Translations under genes and position numbers: made by a program
The notes under the pieces: generated by a model
Database searches by the model: none
Told to the model about the DNA's origin: nothing
The model's input: the letters and a program-made list of their open reading frames with translations, nothing else
Part shown: piece after piece, positions 7,501 to 13,911 of the stretch
Layout of the letters: every line of letters begins with the position of its first letter
Position numbering within the stretch: the stretch's first letter is position 1
From: Verrucomicrobiota bacterium
GTDB lineage: Bacteria; Verrucomicrobiota; Verrucomicrobiia; Limisphaerales; PALSA-1396
Direction of reading: 5' to 3'
Length of the DNA stretch: 64,000 nucleotides
NCBI GenBank assembly: GCA_016200005.1
Contig: JACQFP010000006.1
Span: forward strand, 61,086 to 125,085

Positions 7501-7892
7501 TGGCCACAGGCGCGGCAATGGAGTTGCGCGATGTGCGTCCAGAGAATTTTCATGTGGTCACAGATCTCCGTCATCGTGCCGATGGTCGAACGCGTAGTGC
7601 GGACGGCGTTGCGCTGTTCAATGGCGATGGCGGGCGGGATGCCGTCGATGCGGTCCACCTGCGGCTTGTCCATGCGATCGAAAAATTGCCGGGCATAAGG
7701 CGAGAAGGTTTCAATGTAGCGCCGCTGGCCTTCGGCGTAGAGGGTGTCGAATGCGAGCGAGCTTTTGCCCGAACCGCTCAAGCCCGTGACAGCAATCAGA
7801 CGACCCAATGGCAGATCGAGGTCAAAGTTTTTGAGATTGTTGTGCCGGACACCGCGCAGACGGATGACCGACGACGAGTTTGATTCAGACAT
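4506..7892 (-). CDS. uvrA: UvrA-family ATPase, paralogue 2, enlarged by in-frame repeats
   Basis: A 1128-residue UvrA-type twin ABC ATPase. Landmarks: Walker A GLSGSGKSS (37-45), CRACGQPV, CASCDIEY...CPACKGFG, CPDCDGARLKP, LSGGETERVNL, LFVLDEPSVGLH, second Walker A GVSGSGKST, CERCRGAG/CPDCNGRRYR, LSGGESQRLKL and LFLFDEPTTGLH. It is about 190 residues longer than normal UvrA. The surplus is accounted for by about ten short repeats of five or six families (G, C, E, A, B, F) at residues of roughly 146, 218, 269, 465, 516, 683, 753, 789, 921 and 1010. None breaks the frame and all ATPase motifs remain. It lies downstream of the restriction-modification genes. It is clearly UvrA-like; whether it is the housekeeping copy is open. 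Confidence 0.9.
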   Translation of the reverse strand: MSESNSSSVIRLRGVRHNNLKNFDLDLPLGRLIAVTGLSGSGKSSLAFDTLYAEGQRRYIETFSPYARQFFDRMDKPQVDRIDGIPPAIAIEQRNAVRTTRSTIGTMTEICDHMKILWTHIAQLHCRACGQPVTKDSPQQIWKKLVAAEVTRRNVSGATISKSPPPHVGGYVGKEVLITFDLPLSEKLSLDESLALVSKQGYQRLLLNDEVVRLDEALSRITPHASRVASLTIIQDRLKLSPPARARFVEACEQAYHFGKGKLAIRILENSQPSTLNPQLFSNRLHCASCDIEYAEPSPALFSFNHPLGACPACKGFGRIISIDYDLAIPDRSLTLAQGAVKPWRSGTGAECQSDLKKFCRIRRVSMDVPFNKLSAEHQHWVVEGDKDYGIDDDHRWPRLWYGVKGYFRWLETKSYKMHVRVLLSRYRAYTKCPDCDGARLKPDALLYLLSMARGQDRCGNLSKPLIRPADTLSPSDGERDGVRGAPETNQTRRLTLADFYALPIRDAQALIDELTKSRLTRHASRSLPTDPIFHALNEVRARLAYLNEVGLGYLTLDRPTRTLSGGETERVNLTTCLGTRLVNTLFVLDEPSVGLHPRDTDRLVRILEKLRDTGNTVVVVEHEASVMRAADQIVDLGPGHGATGGEVVFQGSYKEILKSKNSLTGKYLSRRKQIEIPPRRPVAADVSRLTSKPKRVQSRLTSAATLTITNATRHNLQNLSVEIPLNRFVCVTGVSGSGKSTLIREVLFPALQESLKSQIPSVKSATVKASDRIEDLPSPGSGAASEDDATRNTHHVSRITGAEHLSRVVMVDQSILGKTPRSNPAVYIGAFDDIREVFAQSDVARQRGFNASAFSFNSSVGQCERCRGAGFEKIEMQFLSDVFIRCPDCNGRRYRSHILEVKVERQRSKDESGSNRSRRKQLSTLNPQLSSSSWSIADLLDATVDEVIDFLSGFAESRPAKRAQESLKLLQEVGLGYLRLGQPINTLSGGESQRLKLVRHLAEATSSPVAADVSRLISKSEIRNPESEVDQSRLTSAATLFLFDEPTTGLHFDDVRVLLQVFQRLVNAGHSLVVIEHNLDVIKSADWVIDLGPDAGDQGGKIVACGTPEQVVACRASHTGKALREIL
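4774..4865. repeat. Family B palindromic repeat, copy 1 (with family F core), in uvrA-like 2
   Basis: 24-bp terminal arms beginning GTAGCAGCCGACG and ending CGTCGGCTGCTAC, matching at 23 of 24 positions. Each arm is itself a small hairpin (AGCCGAC / GTCGGCT). The spacer holds tandem GGATTTC units (family F). It is translated as PVAADVSRLISKSEIRNPES and on, just before the last Walker B. Confidence 0.85.
5098..5130. repeat. Family E tandem repeat, copy 1, in uvrA-like 2
   Basis: Tandem GAGTTGAGGGTTGAGAGTT units, read on the minus strand as QLSTLNPQLSSS, about residues 921-932. The gene frame is open through it. A second copy lies at 7052-7087. Confidence 0.75.
5491..5528. repeat. Family C tandem repeat, copy 3, in uvrA-like 2
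   Basis: GTGATACGTGATACGTGATG-type units encode DATRNTHHVSRITGAEH on the minus strand, at about residues 789-801. Confidence 0.75.
5613..5635. repeat. Family F short repeat, in uvrA-like 2
   Basis: CTTGGGATTTGGGATTTAAG, a variant of the GGATTTNGGATTT units seen inside the 4774-4865 element and at 25590-25712. It encodes LKSQIPSVKS in frame. Confidence 0.5.
5776..5846. repeat. Family B palindromic repeat, copy 2, in uvrA-like 2
   Basis: The same 24-bp GTAGCAGCCGACG... arms as the copy at 4774, again 23 of 24 paired, with a shorter 23-base spacer. It is translated in frame as PVAADVSRLTSKPKRVQSRL, so both copies use the same reading phase and give the same PVAADVSRL peptide. Confidence 0.85.
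6315..6345. repeat. Family C tandem repeat, copy 4, in uvrA-like 2
   Basis: CGTGATGCGTGACGCGTGAG-type units encode KSRLTRHASRSLPTD on the minus strand, at about residues 516-526. Confidence 0.75.
6439..6500. repeat. Family A palindromic repeat, copy 2, in uvrA-like 2
   Basis: Outer arms CCCCTCACCCCATCC / GGATGAGGGG and an inner hairpin TCTCCCCATC / GATGGGGAGA. It is translated as KPLIRPADTLSPSDGERDGV, directly after the CPDCDGARLKP motif. This is the same position and reading phase as the copy in the other uvrA-like gene. Confidence 0.85.
7052..7087. repeat. Family E tandem repeat, copy 2, in uvrA-like 2
   Basis: GAGTTGAGGGTTGAGAGTTG units encode ENSQPSTLNPQLFSN in frame, about residues 269-281, just before the CASC zinc ligands. 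Confidence 0.75.
7212..7240. repeat. Family C tandem repeat, copy 5, in uvrA-like 2
   Basis: CCGTGAGGCGTGAGGCGTGA-type units encode SRITPHASRVASL on the minus strand, about residues 218-227. Confidence 0.75.
7380..7457. repeat. Family G palindromic repeat, copy 1, in uvrA-like 2
   Basis: Arms GTAGCCGCCGACGTGAGG... and ...CCTCGGCGGCTAC flank a spacer of about 28 bases. It is translated in frame as AAEVTRRNVSGATISKSPPP followed by HVGGY. A better-preserved copy lies in the GMC oxidoreductase gene at 43653-43722. Confidence 0.8.
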
Positions 7893-7937
7893 CGCGCGTC
7901 AAAAATAAAGCAGGAGATAACGATGTCAAACGCCGGG

Positions 7938-8606
7938 CTACTTCGTTTCGCTTTCGCCCAGGACCGAGGCGGCTGCGTCCTTGCCGTAAAGACCGCGATT
8001 GCTCTGATTAAACTCGAATTTCAAATCGACTTCCAGGTCTTGCAACGTGATGAGTTTCCAGTGTGTCGGGAGAAATGTCGTCTTGCCGGCGCGTTCCGTC
8101 TTTTTGAGTTCGTAGGCGAGCAACAAATGAAACGCGTCGCGCGTGACCTTCGGATGGGTGGACGGCGAGTAGTAGAAGGAACGCTGCGTGGTGTTGGCGG
8201 TCGCAGCGTTATAAGTCTTCAACTCCAGATAGCACGGCACGTCGCCAAGGATTTCGATGTCGGGATACCCGGTCGCCTGCGCCTCGCCTGTGGTAGTGAG
8301 CGGGATGCGGGCCGACAAACCCGCTTCTTGCAGGGCGGCGCGAACGAGCGGTTCGATGTGGTTGCCGGCTTCATTGGCACGAGCGGCGGCAAGGCCATTG
8401 GTGCCGGCGCGTTCACCGGCCAAGGCGGCGGCCTGGAGGATTTTCTTTCGCAAGGCGACGTGCGCGGCGTTATTCGTGTCGAATTCGAGAATGCGATGTT
8501 GCGTGGTGGCGAGAATGACGTCTTTGAACGGGAGTCTCTTTGCGGGTTTGGTGAGTTCGGCAATGGCGGCAACGGATGATGAGTTGGTGGCGTCGGCTGC
8601 CGACAT
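7938..8606 (-). CDS. Putative PD-(D/E)XK restriction endonuclease
   Basis: A 222-residue soluble protein from the ATG at 8606 (MSAADATNSSSVAAIAEL...). It contains GYPDIEI, then ten residues later CYLELKTYN, which fits the PD-X(n)-(D/E)XK nuclease motif with Asp and the Glu-Leu-Lys triad. It follows a DNA methyltransferase gene on the same strand by about 125 bases, and that pairing is the main argument for a type II restriction enzyme. The open frame extends upstream through a family D repeat and a hydrophobic stretch (LLSILLLVSLV), so an earlier non-ATG start cannot be fully excluded. No close named family was recognised, and the target site cannot be read from the sequence. Confidence 0.6.
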   Translation of the reverse strand: MSAADATNSSSVAAIAELTKPAKRLPFKDVILATTQHRILEFDTNNAAHVALRKKILQAAALAGERAGTNGLAAARANEAGNHIEPLVRAALQEAGLSARIPLTTTGEAQATGYPDIEILGDVPCYLELKTYNAATANTTQRSFYYSPSTHPKVTRDAFHLLLAYELKKTERAGKTTFLPTHWKLITLQDLEVDLKFEFNQSNRGLYGKDAAASVLGESETK

Positions 8607-8648
8607 TTTCACTAACGAGACCAGCAGGAGGATGGACAGCAAAACGAG

Positions 8649-8706
8649 TTGGAGTTCAGCCTTCAGGCTGTTCGGCGACCGGGACACGCTAAAGCGTGAA
8701 CTCCAA
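8649..8706. repeat. Family D palindromic repeat, copy 1
   Basis: Ends TTGGAGTTCA and TGAACTCCAA are a perfect 10-bp inverted pair. Inside are small hairpins (AGCCTTCAGGCT, ACGCTAAAGCGT). It lies between the methyltransferase stop and the putative endonuclease start. Confidence 0.8.
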
Positions 8707-8731
8707 CCCCTGCCGCATCGTAACTTCAGGT

Positions 8732-10120
8732 TCACGGTTTGCGGAACAGCACGATGCGATTGGTGTTCGTGCCCTTTGCCATATTGTCCACGCCCCAGCA
8801 GTTGGCGGTCTTCGTAAACTCCTGGTCGTTGATGACCACGAGCACAGGTACAAGTCCGACGGCAACACCGCACGGCAGGACGTGTTCTTCCAGTTTTGTC
8901 TTGCCACCGTGAACTTCGCCGACCTCAAACGCGACATGGCCGCCGGGCTTCAAGACGCGGTGGAGTTCGCGGAACACTCCGGTCACCGCCTCCCGCCAGG
9001 CGTCGAGCCTCTTGGGGACGGTTAGTTGCACAGACTTGGGATCAATGCCGAGAAACCAGCAACGCAGCCAGTTGTCGTCGGCATATTGCACGACATCGAG
9101 AAATGGCGGTGACGTGACGACGAGTAACACTGAGTCATCGGGCAATTCGCGGGTGGCATTCGCGGGCGAGTTCAAAAATCTGGCGTGATCTGCGACGCCG
9201 GCGAGCGTGGCGCGGACTTCGGGTGTGCAGTCGCGCAGCAATTGCCTGGACTTTTTCAAAATGAGTTTCGCCACGTCGCGGCGTGGCGGGGTTTGCTTTC
9301 GCTTTTCATTGATCCTACGCTGCGAGACGACCGAAACCGCCTGGTTCGGCGGCAACGTGTAAACGGAAAAGAATCCGGGCGAGTGGCCGGTGAGCCGGTT
9401 GAGCGCGACCATGCAGAACCAGTCGTCAACGGGGTCGAGGAGCGCGGGCTTTAGCCCGCTCCGCCAAGGTCGCGTGGCCCTGCTCGCTTTCTCCGCGACC
9501 GTTGAAATCTCGGATGTTGAAGCGGCGTTAACGCCGCGCTCCGCAGCGCGACGAGCAAGGAAGTATTTCTTCAACGCGCAAATCTCCCGCAGCGTGTCGG
9601 GGTGATAGAACACCAACAAGTCTTCCGGCAGTTCAGCGTGGTCGGACATGTCAATTGCACTCAAGCGCGTGGCGATTTCATCGACCGTTGGCGGGCGCAG
9701 ACGCGGGCGGGCGAATGCGAAGCTCAATGGATTGATATCATTGCCCCAGGGAACGCGACCGAGAAGCGCGGCTTCGAGCGGCGTTGTGCCGCGTCCCATG
9801 AACGGATCGTAAACGATGTCGCCCGGTTGAGTCAGCCGCTCGATAAAGAACCGCGGGAGTTGGGGTTTGAAGCAAGCGCGGTAGGAGATTTCGTGCAGCG
9901 AACTGGCCTGGCGTTGTTTGGCGGTCCAGTATTCGTTGACGAAGGTGAGCACTTCGCGCGATTCGCCGTCGTTGGTTTTGAACGAGGTCTCGATAGTGCG
10001 GGTGGCCTCCCCAAATTCATGGAAGGCGGCCAACTCCTCGCTCAACGGCGGTCTGCGCGTGCGAACGGAGGGCGCAGACGGTTGACCAAAAAGTGGCAGT
10101 TCCAAGACTTCGGGTGACAT
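8732..10120 (-). CDS. DNA methyltransferase, probably N4-cytosine type
   Basis: 462 residues from the ATG at 10120 (MSPEVLELPLFG...); an alternative ATG at 10168 adds 16 residues. Motif I appears as VYDPFMGRGTTPLEAALLG (SAM binding) and the catalytic motif IV as VTSPPFLDVVQYADDNW. TSPP(F/Y) rather than (D/N)PPY favours N4-cytosine methylation, though N6-adenine is possible. LKPGGHVAFEVG near the end is another class I methyltransferase strand. The gene carries an in-frame repeat pair at 9442-9545 between the two motifs. With the endonuclease candidate downstream it forms a likely restriction-modification unit. It is divergent from rpsP, with a 220-base gap. Confidence 0.85.
   Translation of the reverse strand: MSPEVLELPLFGQPSAPSVRTRRPPLSEELAAFHEFGEATRTIETSFKTNDGESREVLTFVNEYWTAKQRQASSLHEISYRACFKPQLPRFFIERLTQPGDIVYDPFMGRGTTPLEAALLGRVPWGNDINPLSFAFARPRLRPPTVDEIATRLSAIDMSDHAELPEDLLVFYHPDTLREICALKKYFLARRAAERGVNAASTSEISTVAEKASRATRPWRSGLKPALLDPVDDWFCMVALNRLTGHSPGFFSVYTLPPNQAVSVVSQRRINEKRKQTPPRRDVAKLILKKSRQLLRDCTPEVRATLAGVADHARFLNSPANATRELPDDSVLLVVTSPPFLDVVQYADDNWLRCWFLGIDPKSVQLTVPKRLDAWREAVTGVFRELHRVLKPGGHVAFEVGEVHGGKTKLEEHVLPCGVAVGLVPVLVVINDQEFTKTANCWGVDNMAKGTNTNRIVLFRKP
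9442..9545. repeat. Family I hairpin pair inside the methyltransferase gene
   Basis: Two hairpins, GCGCGGGCTTTAGCCCGC (9442-9459, followed by TCCGC) and AGCGGCGTTAACGCCGC (9521-9537, followed by GCTCCGC), bracket about 55 bases. They are translated in frame as AERGVNAASTSEISTVAEKA plus TRPWRSGLKPALL. Hairpins with TTTA or TTAA cores of this sort are otherwise intergenic repeats. Confidence 0.75.
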
Positions 10121-10227
10121 CGTCAAGTTCGTTAGAGGTAGCACAGCATCAATTGAATCCGGCGGCAAGGAGAGAGATTATATTTGGCTTGGTGTCGATG
10201 CTTTTTGGGCGACCAAAAATGTAAAAA

Positions 10228-10254
10228 CAGGGCTTGCCAAGCGCAAAAGCCCTG
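10228..10254. promoter_or_regulatory. Leader hairpin upstream of rpsP
   Basis: CAGGGCTT and AAGCCCTG form an 8-bp stem with an 11-base loop, about 90 bases before the rpsP start in the 220-base divergent region. It may be a leader structure for the ribosomal-protein operon. No clear -10/-35 could be assigned. Confidence 0.35.
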
Positions 10255-10342
10255 CATACGCTCTGCACTCCTTTTTGGGAAACATCGTTGATGATGGGCG
10301 GAAAATCGTGTGGCCGCCGCCGCCACAACAAACAACATTTTT

Positions 10343-10600
10343 ATGGCAGTTAAAATTCGCATGAAGCGGGTCGGAACGAAGAACACCCCGGCTTTCCGCA
10401 TTGTCGTGGCCGATGGCCGCAGCCCGCGCGATGGCAAGTTCATCGAGGAAATCGGCACCTATCAACCGCGGAAGAAAGGCGAGAACTTTGCGCTGAATCT
10501 GGAGCGGGCCAAATATTGGCTCAGCAAAGGGGCACAGCCCAGTGATACCGTGGCCAGCTTCATCAAGAAAGCGAGCAAGGCCGCCGTGGTGCCGGCTTAA
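10343..10600 (+). CDS. rpsP: 30S ribosomal protein S16
   Basis: 85 residues, the usual length for bS16, a component of the small ribosomal subunit. The start [20 protein letters not shown] and the following [20 protein letters not shown] are family hallmarks. The ATG at 10343 is chosen because it matches the conserved N-terminus, although the frame is open further upstream. It is first in a plus-strand cluster with khpA (16-base gap), trmD and rplS. This is the usual bacterial rpsP operon, except that rimM, normally between rpsP/khpA and trmD, is missing. Confidence 0.97.
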   Translation: MAVKIRMKRVGTKNTPAFRIVVADGRSPRDGKFIEEIGTYQPRKKGENFALNLERAKYWLSKGAQPSDTVASFIKKASKAAVVPA

Positions 10601-10616
10601 GAGGTTGGTTCGCCTT

Positions 10617-10862
10617 ATGCAAGCGTTCCTCGAATACGTCGTCAAAGGTTTGGTGAACCACGCCGACGCGGTGACGGTGACGCCGGTGGAACGCCAGGGG
10701 ATGACGATTTATGAATTGCGCCTGCACCCAGAGGACGTCGGCAAGGTGATCGGACGGCAAGGCATGACGATCAACGCGATTCGCTCGCTGTTGCTGGCCG
10801 GCAGTGCGAAGAAAGGGCTGCGCTGCACGTTGGAGATTGTGGAAGACAGCCCGAAGGGTTGA
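10617..10862 (+). CDS. khpA: KH-domain RNA-binding protein (KhpA/YlqC)
   Basis: An 81-residue single KH domain. [19 protein letters not shown] is the conserved opening, and [19 protein letters not shown] contains the GxxG loop (GRQG) that contacts RNA. KhpA proteins bind RNA, often as a dimer with KhpB (Jag), and affect division and translation in Gram-positive bacteria; here that is family knowledge only. The position between rpsP and trmD is conserved in many phyla. The start is at 10617, the first ATG matching the family. Confidence 0.93.
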   Translation: MQAFLEYVVKGLVNHADAVTVTPVERQGMTIYELRLHPEDVGKVIGRQGMTINAIRSLLLAGSAKKGLRCTLEIVEDSPKG

Positions 10863-10869
10863 GCGCGCG

Positions 10870-10944
10870 TTGGAGTTCAAGCTTCAGCTTGTCAGCGCCC
10901 GCTCATACGCTCCGGAGCGGAACAAGCTAAAGCTTGAACTCCAA
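10870..10944. repeat. Family D palindromic repeat, copy 2, between khpA and trmD
   Basis: Ends TTGGAGTTCAAGCTT... and ...AAGCTTGAACTCCAA; the arms pair over about 24 bases around a central TACGCTCCGGAGCG hairpin. It fills almost the whole 88-base gap inside the ribosomal operon and ends only six bases before the trmD ATG, so the folded RNA would sit at the trmD ribosome-binding region. Confidence 0.85.
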
Positions 10945-10950
10945 CAGAAG

Positions 10951-11619
10951 ATGAAGATCGATGTGCTCACTTTGTTTCCCGCGATGTTCGCGGGGCCGCT
11001 GGATGAAAGCATCGTCAAACGGGCGCGGGACGCGGGTCGGCTGGATTTGGCAGTCCACAATTTGCGGGACTACACCCATGACCGGCACAAGACGGTGGAT
11101 GACAAACCGTTTGGCGGCGGGCCGGGAATGTTGTTGAAGCCCGAACCGATCTTTGAAGCAGTGGAAAGTTTGAAGCGTGAAAAGACGCGCGTGATATTAC
11201 ACTCGCCGGCCGGCCGGAAGTTCGATCAAGCCGTTGCCCGCGAACTGGCGCAGCAGGAACATCTGTTGCTGATATGCGGCAGCTATGAGGGATTTGATGA
11301 ACGGGTGCGTGAACATCTGGCGGATGATGAATTGTCCATCGGCGATTACGTACTGACGAACGGCGCGCTGCCGGCGATGGTGATCATCGACGCGGTGACG
11401 CGGCTGCTGCCTGGTGTGCTGGGCGATGATGAAAGTTCGGCGGATGAATCGTTCAGCCACGGCTGGCTGGAATATCCGCAGTACACGCGGCCGGCGGAAT
11501 TTCGCGGGATGAAAGTGCCGGACGTATTGCTCTCTGGTAATCATGCGGAGATTGAGAAGTGGCGGCGCGAACAGGCAAAGCAACGGACGAAAGAACGAAG
11601 ACCGGATTTGATGAAGTGA
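10951..11619 (+). CDS. trmD: tRNA (guanine-N1)-methyltransferase
   Basis: 222 residues. TrmD uses SAM to make m1G37 in tRNAs that read CNN-type codons, preventing frameshifts. Family blocks: [13 protein letters not shown] at the start, [32 protein letters not shown] (the SPOUT knot region), [20 protein letters not shown], and [20 protein letters not shown] with [11 protein letters not shown]. The start at 10951 is set by the conserved [10 protein letters not shown]; the frame is open upstream only because the family D repeat has no stop in it. The stop codon lies at the edge of a family C repeat. rplS follows. Confidence 0.97.
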   Translation: MKIDVLTLFPAMFAGPLDESIVKRARDAGRLDLAVHNLRDYTHDRHKTVDDKPFGGGPGMLLKPEPIFEAVESLKREKTRVILHSPAGRKFDQAVARELAQQEHLLLICGSYEGFDERVREHLADDELSIGDYVLTNGALPAMVIIDAVTRLLPGVLGDDESSADESFSHGWLEYPQYTRPAEFRGMKVPDVLLSGNHAEIEKWRREQAKQRTKERRPDLMK

Positions 11620-11684
11620 TGCGTGAAACGTGAAACGGAATTAAGGAACAGATTTCTTTTCACGTTTTACGTTTCACGTTTCAG
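11616..11684. repeat. Family C repeats in inverted pair between trmD and rplS
   Basis: GTGATGCGTGAAACGTGAAA (from 11616) faces TTTCACGTTTTACGTTTCAC (11659-11678), so the transcript can form a long hairpin between trmD and rplS. The trmD stop codon TGA (11617-11619) is the first full trinucleotide of the repeat, and rplS starts ten bases after it ends. Confidence 0.75.
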
Positions 11685-11693
11685 AAAAACTTT

Positions 11694-12083
11694 ATGAACC
11701 AGGCATTACTTGATAAAATTGAATCGGAACAGTTTCGCAAAAACCCGGTTGACTTCGGGGTCGGCGATTCGGTGCGCGTACATACCAAAGTTGTCGAAGG
11801 CGACAAGGAGCGAATCCAGATTTTCGCCGGTGTCGTAATTGGCCGTCGCGGTCGGGGGATGAACTCCACATTCACCGTCCGGCGCATCAGCTACGGCGAA
11901 GGCGTCGAGAGAATTTTCCCGGTGCATTCGCCGCGCGTGGACAAGGTGGAAGTGGAACGCAAAGGCTCGGTGCGCCGCGCCAAGCTGACCTACTTGCGCA
12001 AGCGACTGGGCAAAGGTGCGACATTGGTGAAGGAAAAGGAAGGGCGCGGGGAAAGTGCCGGAGCGAGCGCAGAAAAGAATTGA
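11694..12083 (+). CDS. rplS: 50S ribosomal protein L19
   Basis: 129 residues of bL19, at the interface of the ribosomal subunits. Recognisable blocks are [60 protein letters not shown] and [16 protein letters not shown]. The tail ([18 protein letters not shown]) is a low-complexity extension often seen in this protein. It is last in the rpsP-khpA-trmD-rplS cluster and converges with hisS on the other strand with a single base between the stops, so any terminator must overlap coding sequence. Confidence 0.97.
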   Translation: MNQALLDKIESEQFRKNPVDFGVGDSVRVHTKVVEGDKERIQIFAGVVIGRRGRGMNSTFTVRRISYGEGVERIFPVHSPRVDKVEVERKGSVRRAKLTYLRKRLGKGATLVKEKEGRGESAGASAEKN

Positions 12084-12084
12084 T

Positions 12085-13353
12085 TCAGGCTGGAGCGTTG
12101 ACCAACCAGGCCGCCACCTCGGCCGGCGTAACGGCTGTTTCTTCGCGGGTCTTTAGATCCCGAATCTTCGCCACCATGCGACCGTCCGGATCGCGTGCAA
12201 GTCTGACCAGGCGCAGAGCTTTCAATTCCTGGGCGCGCTTGAATTGCTTGTCCGGATTAGCGGGCGTCAGCGAATAATCCACGGCGAATCCGGCGGCCCG
12301 CAGGTCTTGCACCAGTTTCAGCGATTCAGGCCGGAGGTTCTCATCCTCGATTGTAACAAAAGCGCCCAGGGCCGCGTGAAACTCCGGCAACAGCTTGCGA
12401 GCGTGCAGCAATTCCAGCAGAACTACGTCGCCCATGCCGAATCCCAACGCAGGCAGATTGACTTTGCCGCCGCTGATGACCTTGACGAGATTGTCGTAAC
12501 GACCACCACCGGCGATGGCGCGGAAATCGCCCTGAACATCGAACGCCTCAAAAACGACACCGGTGTAGTAGGCCAGGCCGCGAATGACGTGATAATCCAC
12601 TTTGACAAAGTCACGCAGTCCACGCGCCGTGAGATTGTTCATGATGGCATCGAGTTCCACGGTCGGTTTGCCGGACTTGATGAACGCGTTCACTTCGTCG
12701 ATGGAGACGCCAAGGGCCGCCAGCTTGGTGGTGGATTGCGCCGGGTCTTCGCGGTCCAGTTTGTCGATGAGCTGGTAGAATCCGTAAGCTTTGGATTCGT
12801 CTTTGCAACGTTCGTTGAAGAATTGCTGCCACGCATTGCGGCTGCTGAGGCGAATCACAAAATCCTTCGGGGTCAGCCCACAGGAACGAAGCGTATCAAT
12901 CAGCAGGGCGATGAGTTCGGCGTCGGCTGCCGGGTCGCTCTCTCCGACGATGTCGGCATTAAACTGGAAATGTTCGCGCAACCGGCCTTTCTGCTGGCGC
13001 TCGTAGCGGAAGAGTTGCGGGATGGCGAACCACTTGATGGGTTTCTTGTAGCTCCGCTCATGGGCGGCGACCATGCGCGCCAGGGTGGGTGTCATTTCCG
13101 GGCGCAGTGCCACGTTGCGTCCTCCCTTGTCGCTGAAGTTGTAGAGCTGGCCGACGATTTCATCGCCGCTCTTGGTGGTGAAAAGTTCCAGCGGCTCCAG
13201 CGGCGGGCCGTCGTATTCGCGAAAGCCGTAGCGCCGCGCGGTCGCGCGCCACTTTTCAAAAACATATTGGCGGGCGTCCGCGCTCCAGAGGTCGGGGTGC
13301 GGGAGCGGTTCGGGATAAAAATCGCGAAAGCCGGGTAAGCGTTCCATAGCCAC
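12085..13353 (-). CDS. hisS: Histidyl-tRNA synthetase
   Basis: 422 residues, class II aminoacyl-tRNA synthetase that charges tRNA-His. Motif 1 lies around LPGFRDFYPE...REYDGPPLEPLELF, motif 2 is FRYERQQKGRLREHFQFNAD, and the histidine-binding motif reads RGLAYYTGVVFEAFD (RGLDYYT in many bacteria; Ala replaces Asp as in some deep-branching forms). GGGRYDNLV and GFGMGDVVL complete the active site. The C-terminal anticodon-binding domain (from about residue 325) is present. It is last in a minus-strand group with an HU/IHF gene and pyrD upstream. Confidence 0.95.
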   Translation of the reverse strand: MAMERLPGFRDFYPEPLPHPDLWSADARQYVFEKWRATARRYGFREYDGPPLEPLELFTTKSGDEIVGQLYNFSDKGGRNVALRPEMTPTLARMVAAHERSYKKPIKWFAIPQLFRYERQQKGRLREHFQFNADIVGESDPAADAELIALLIDTLRSCGLTPKDFVIRLSSRNAWQQFFNERCKDESKAYGFYQLIDKLDREDPAQSTTKLAALGVSIDEVNAFIKSGKPTVELDAIMNNLTARGLRDFVKVDYHVIRGLAYYTGVVFEAFDVQGDFRAIAGGGRYDNLVKVISGGKVNLPALGFGMGDVVLLELLHARKLLPEFHAALGAFVTIEDENLRPESLKLVQDLRAAGFAVDYSLTPANPDKQFKRAQELKALRLVRLARDPDGRMVAKIRDLKTREETAVTPAEVAAWLVNAPA

Positions 13354-13490
13354 GAGCCGATGGTAAAAGGCAATGGCCGGAAGTTGAAAGGCAAAATCAA
13401 CGCTTCTCCAAAATCATTTGGAATTGCGAACTCGCTCAGCCAGCCAGAGCGCGCTGCGGTTGTTGGGAAGGCGAGCCGCCGGTTAATGGG

Positions 13491-13793
13491 TTATTGCGGC
13501 GGCGGCGGGATCTTGAGGACGGCTTCCCGCATTTCCTTGCCAGGTTTGAATTTCACGACCGCACGGCGCGGAATGGGAACATCGGTTTCCGGCGCGTTCG
13601 GGTTGCGACCGACGCGAGCCTTGCGGATCTTGACCTCAAACACCCCGAAGTTGCGCAACTCCACCTTCTGCCCCGTGGTCGCGGCTTCGGCGATGTAATC
13701 GAGTGTCTTCTGGACCACGTCCAGCACCTGTTGCTGCACCAATCCAGTTTCATTGCTGATGCGTACTACCAAGTCGCGCTTTGTCAGGCTCAT
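13491..13793 (-). CDS. HU/IHF family DNA-binding protein
   Basis: 100 residues from the ATG at 13793 (MSLTKRDLVVRISNETGL). The family signature is GQKVELRNFGVFEVKIRKAR followed by GRNPNAPETDVPIPRRAVVKF, with the DNA-bending proline in RNPNAP. HU and IHF subunits dimerise and bend DNA in the nucleoid; the sequence cannot tell HU from IHF with confidence, though the GRNP...T..PIP..R pattern is closer to IHF-alpha-type proteins. A short proline tail (KIPPPPQ) ends the protein. An in-frame ATG at 13859 is not used because it would add unrelated residues. Confidence 0.93.
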   Translation of the reverse strand: MSLTKRDLVVRISNETGLVQQQVLDVVQKTLDYIAEAATTGQKVELRNFGVFEVKIRKARVGRNPNAPETDVPIPRRAVVKFKPGKEMREAVLKIPPPPQ

Positions 13794-13911
13794 ACAGGTT
13801 TCGGGGTTAAATGTTAATCTCTGGGTAGATTGCTCTTGGGTATAAGCCTCGCTGTGCAAGCGGTCAAGCGGTAATCAATCAAATAATTTGAGCCTTTTTT
13901 TTCATCAACGC

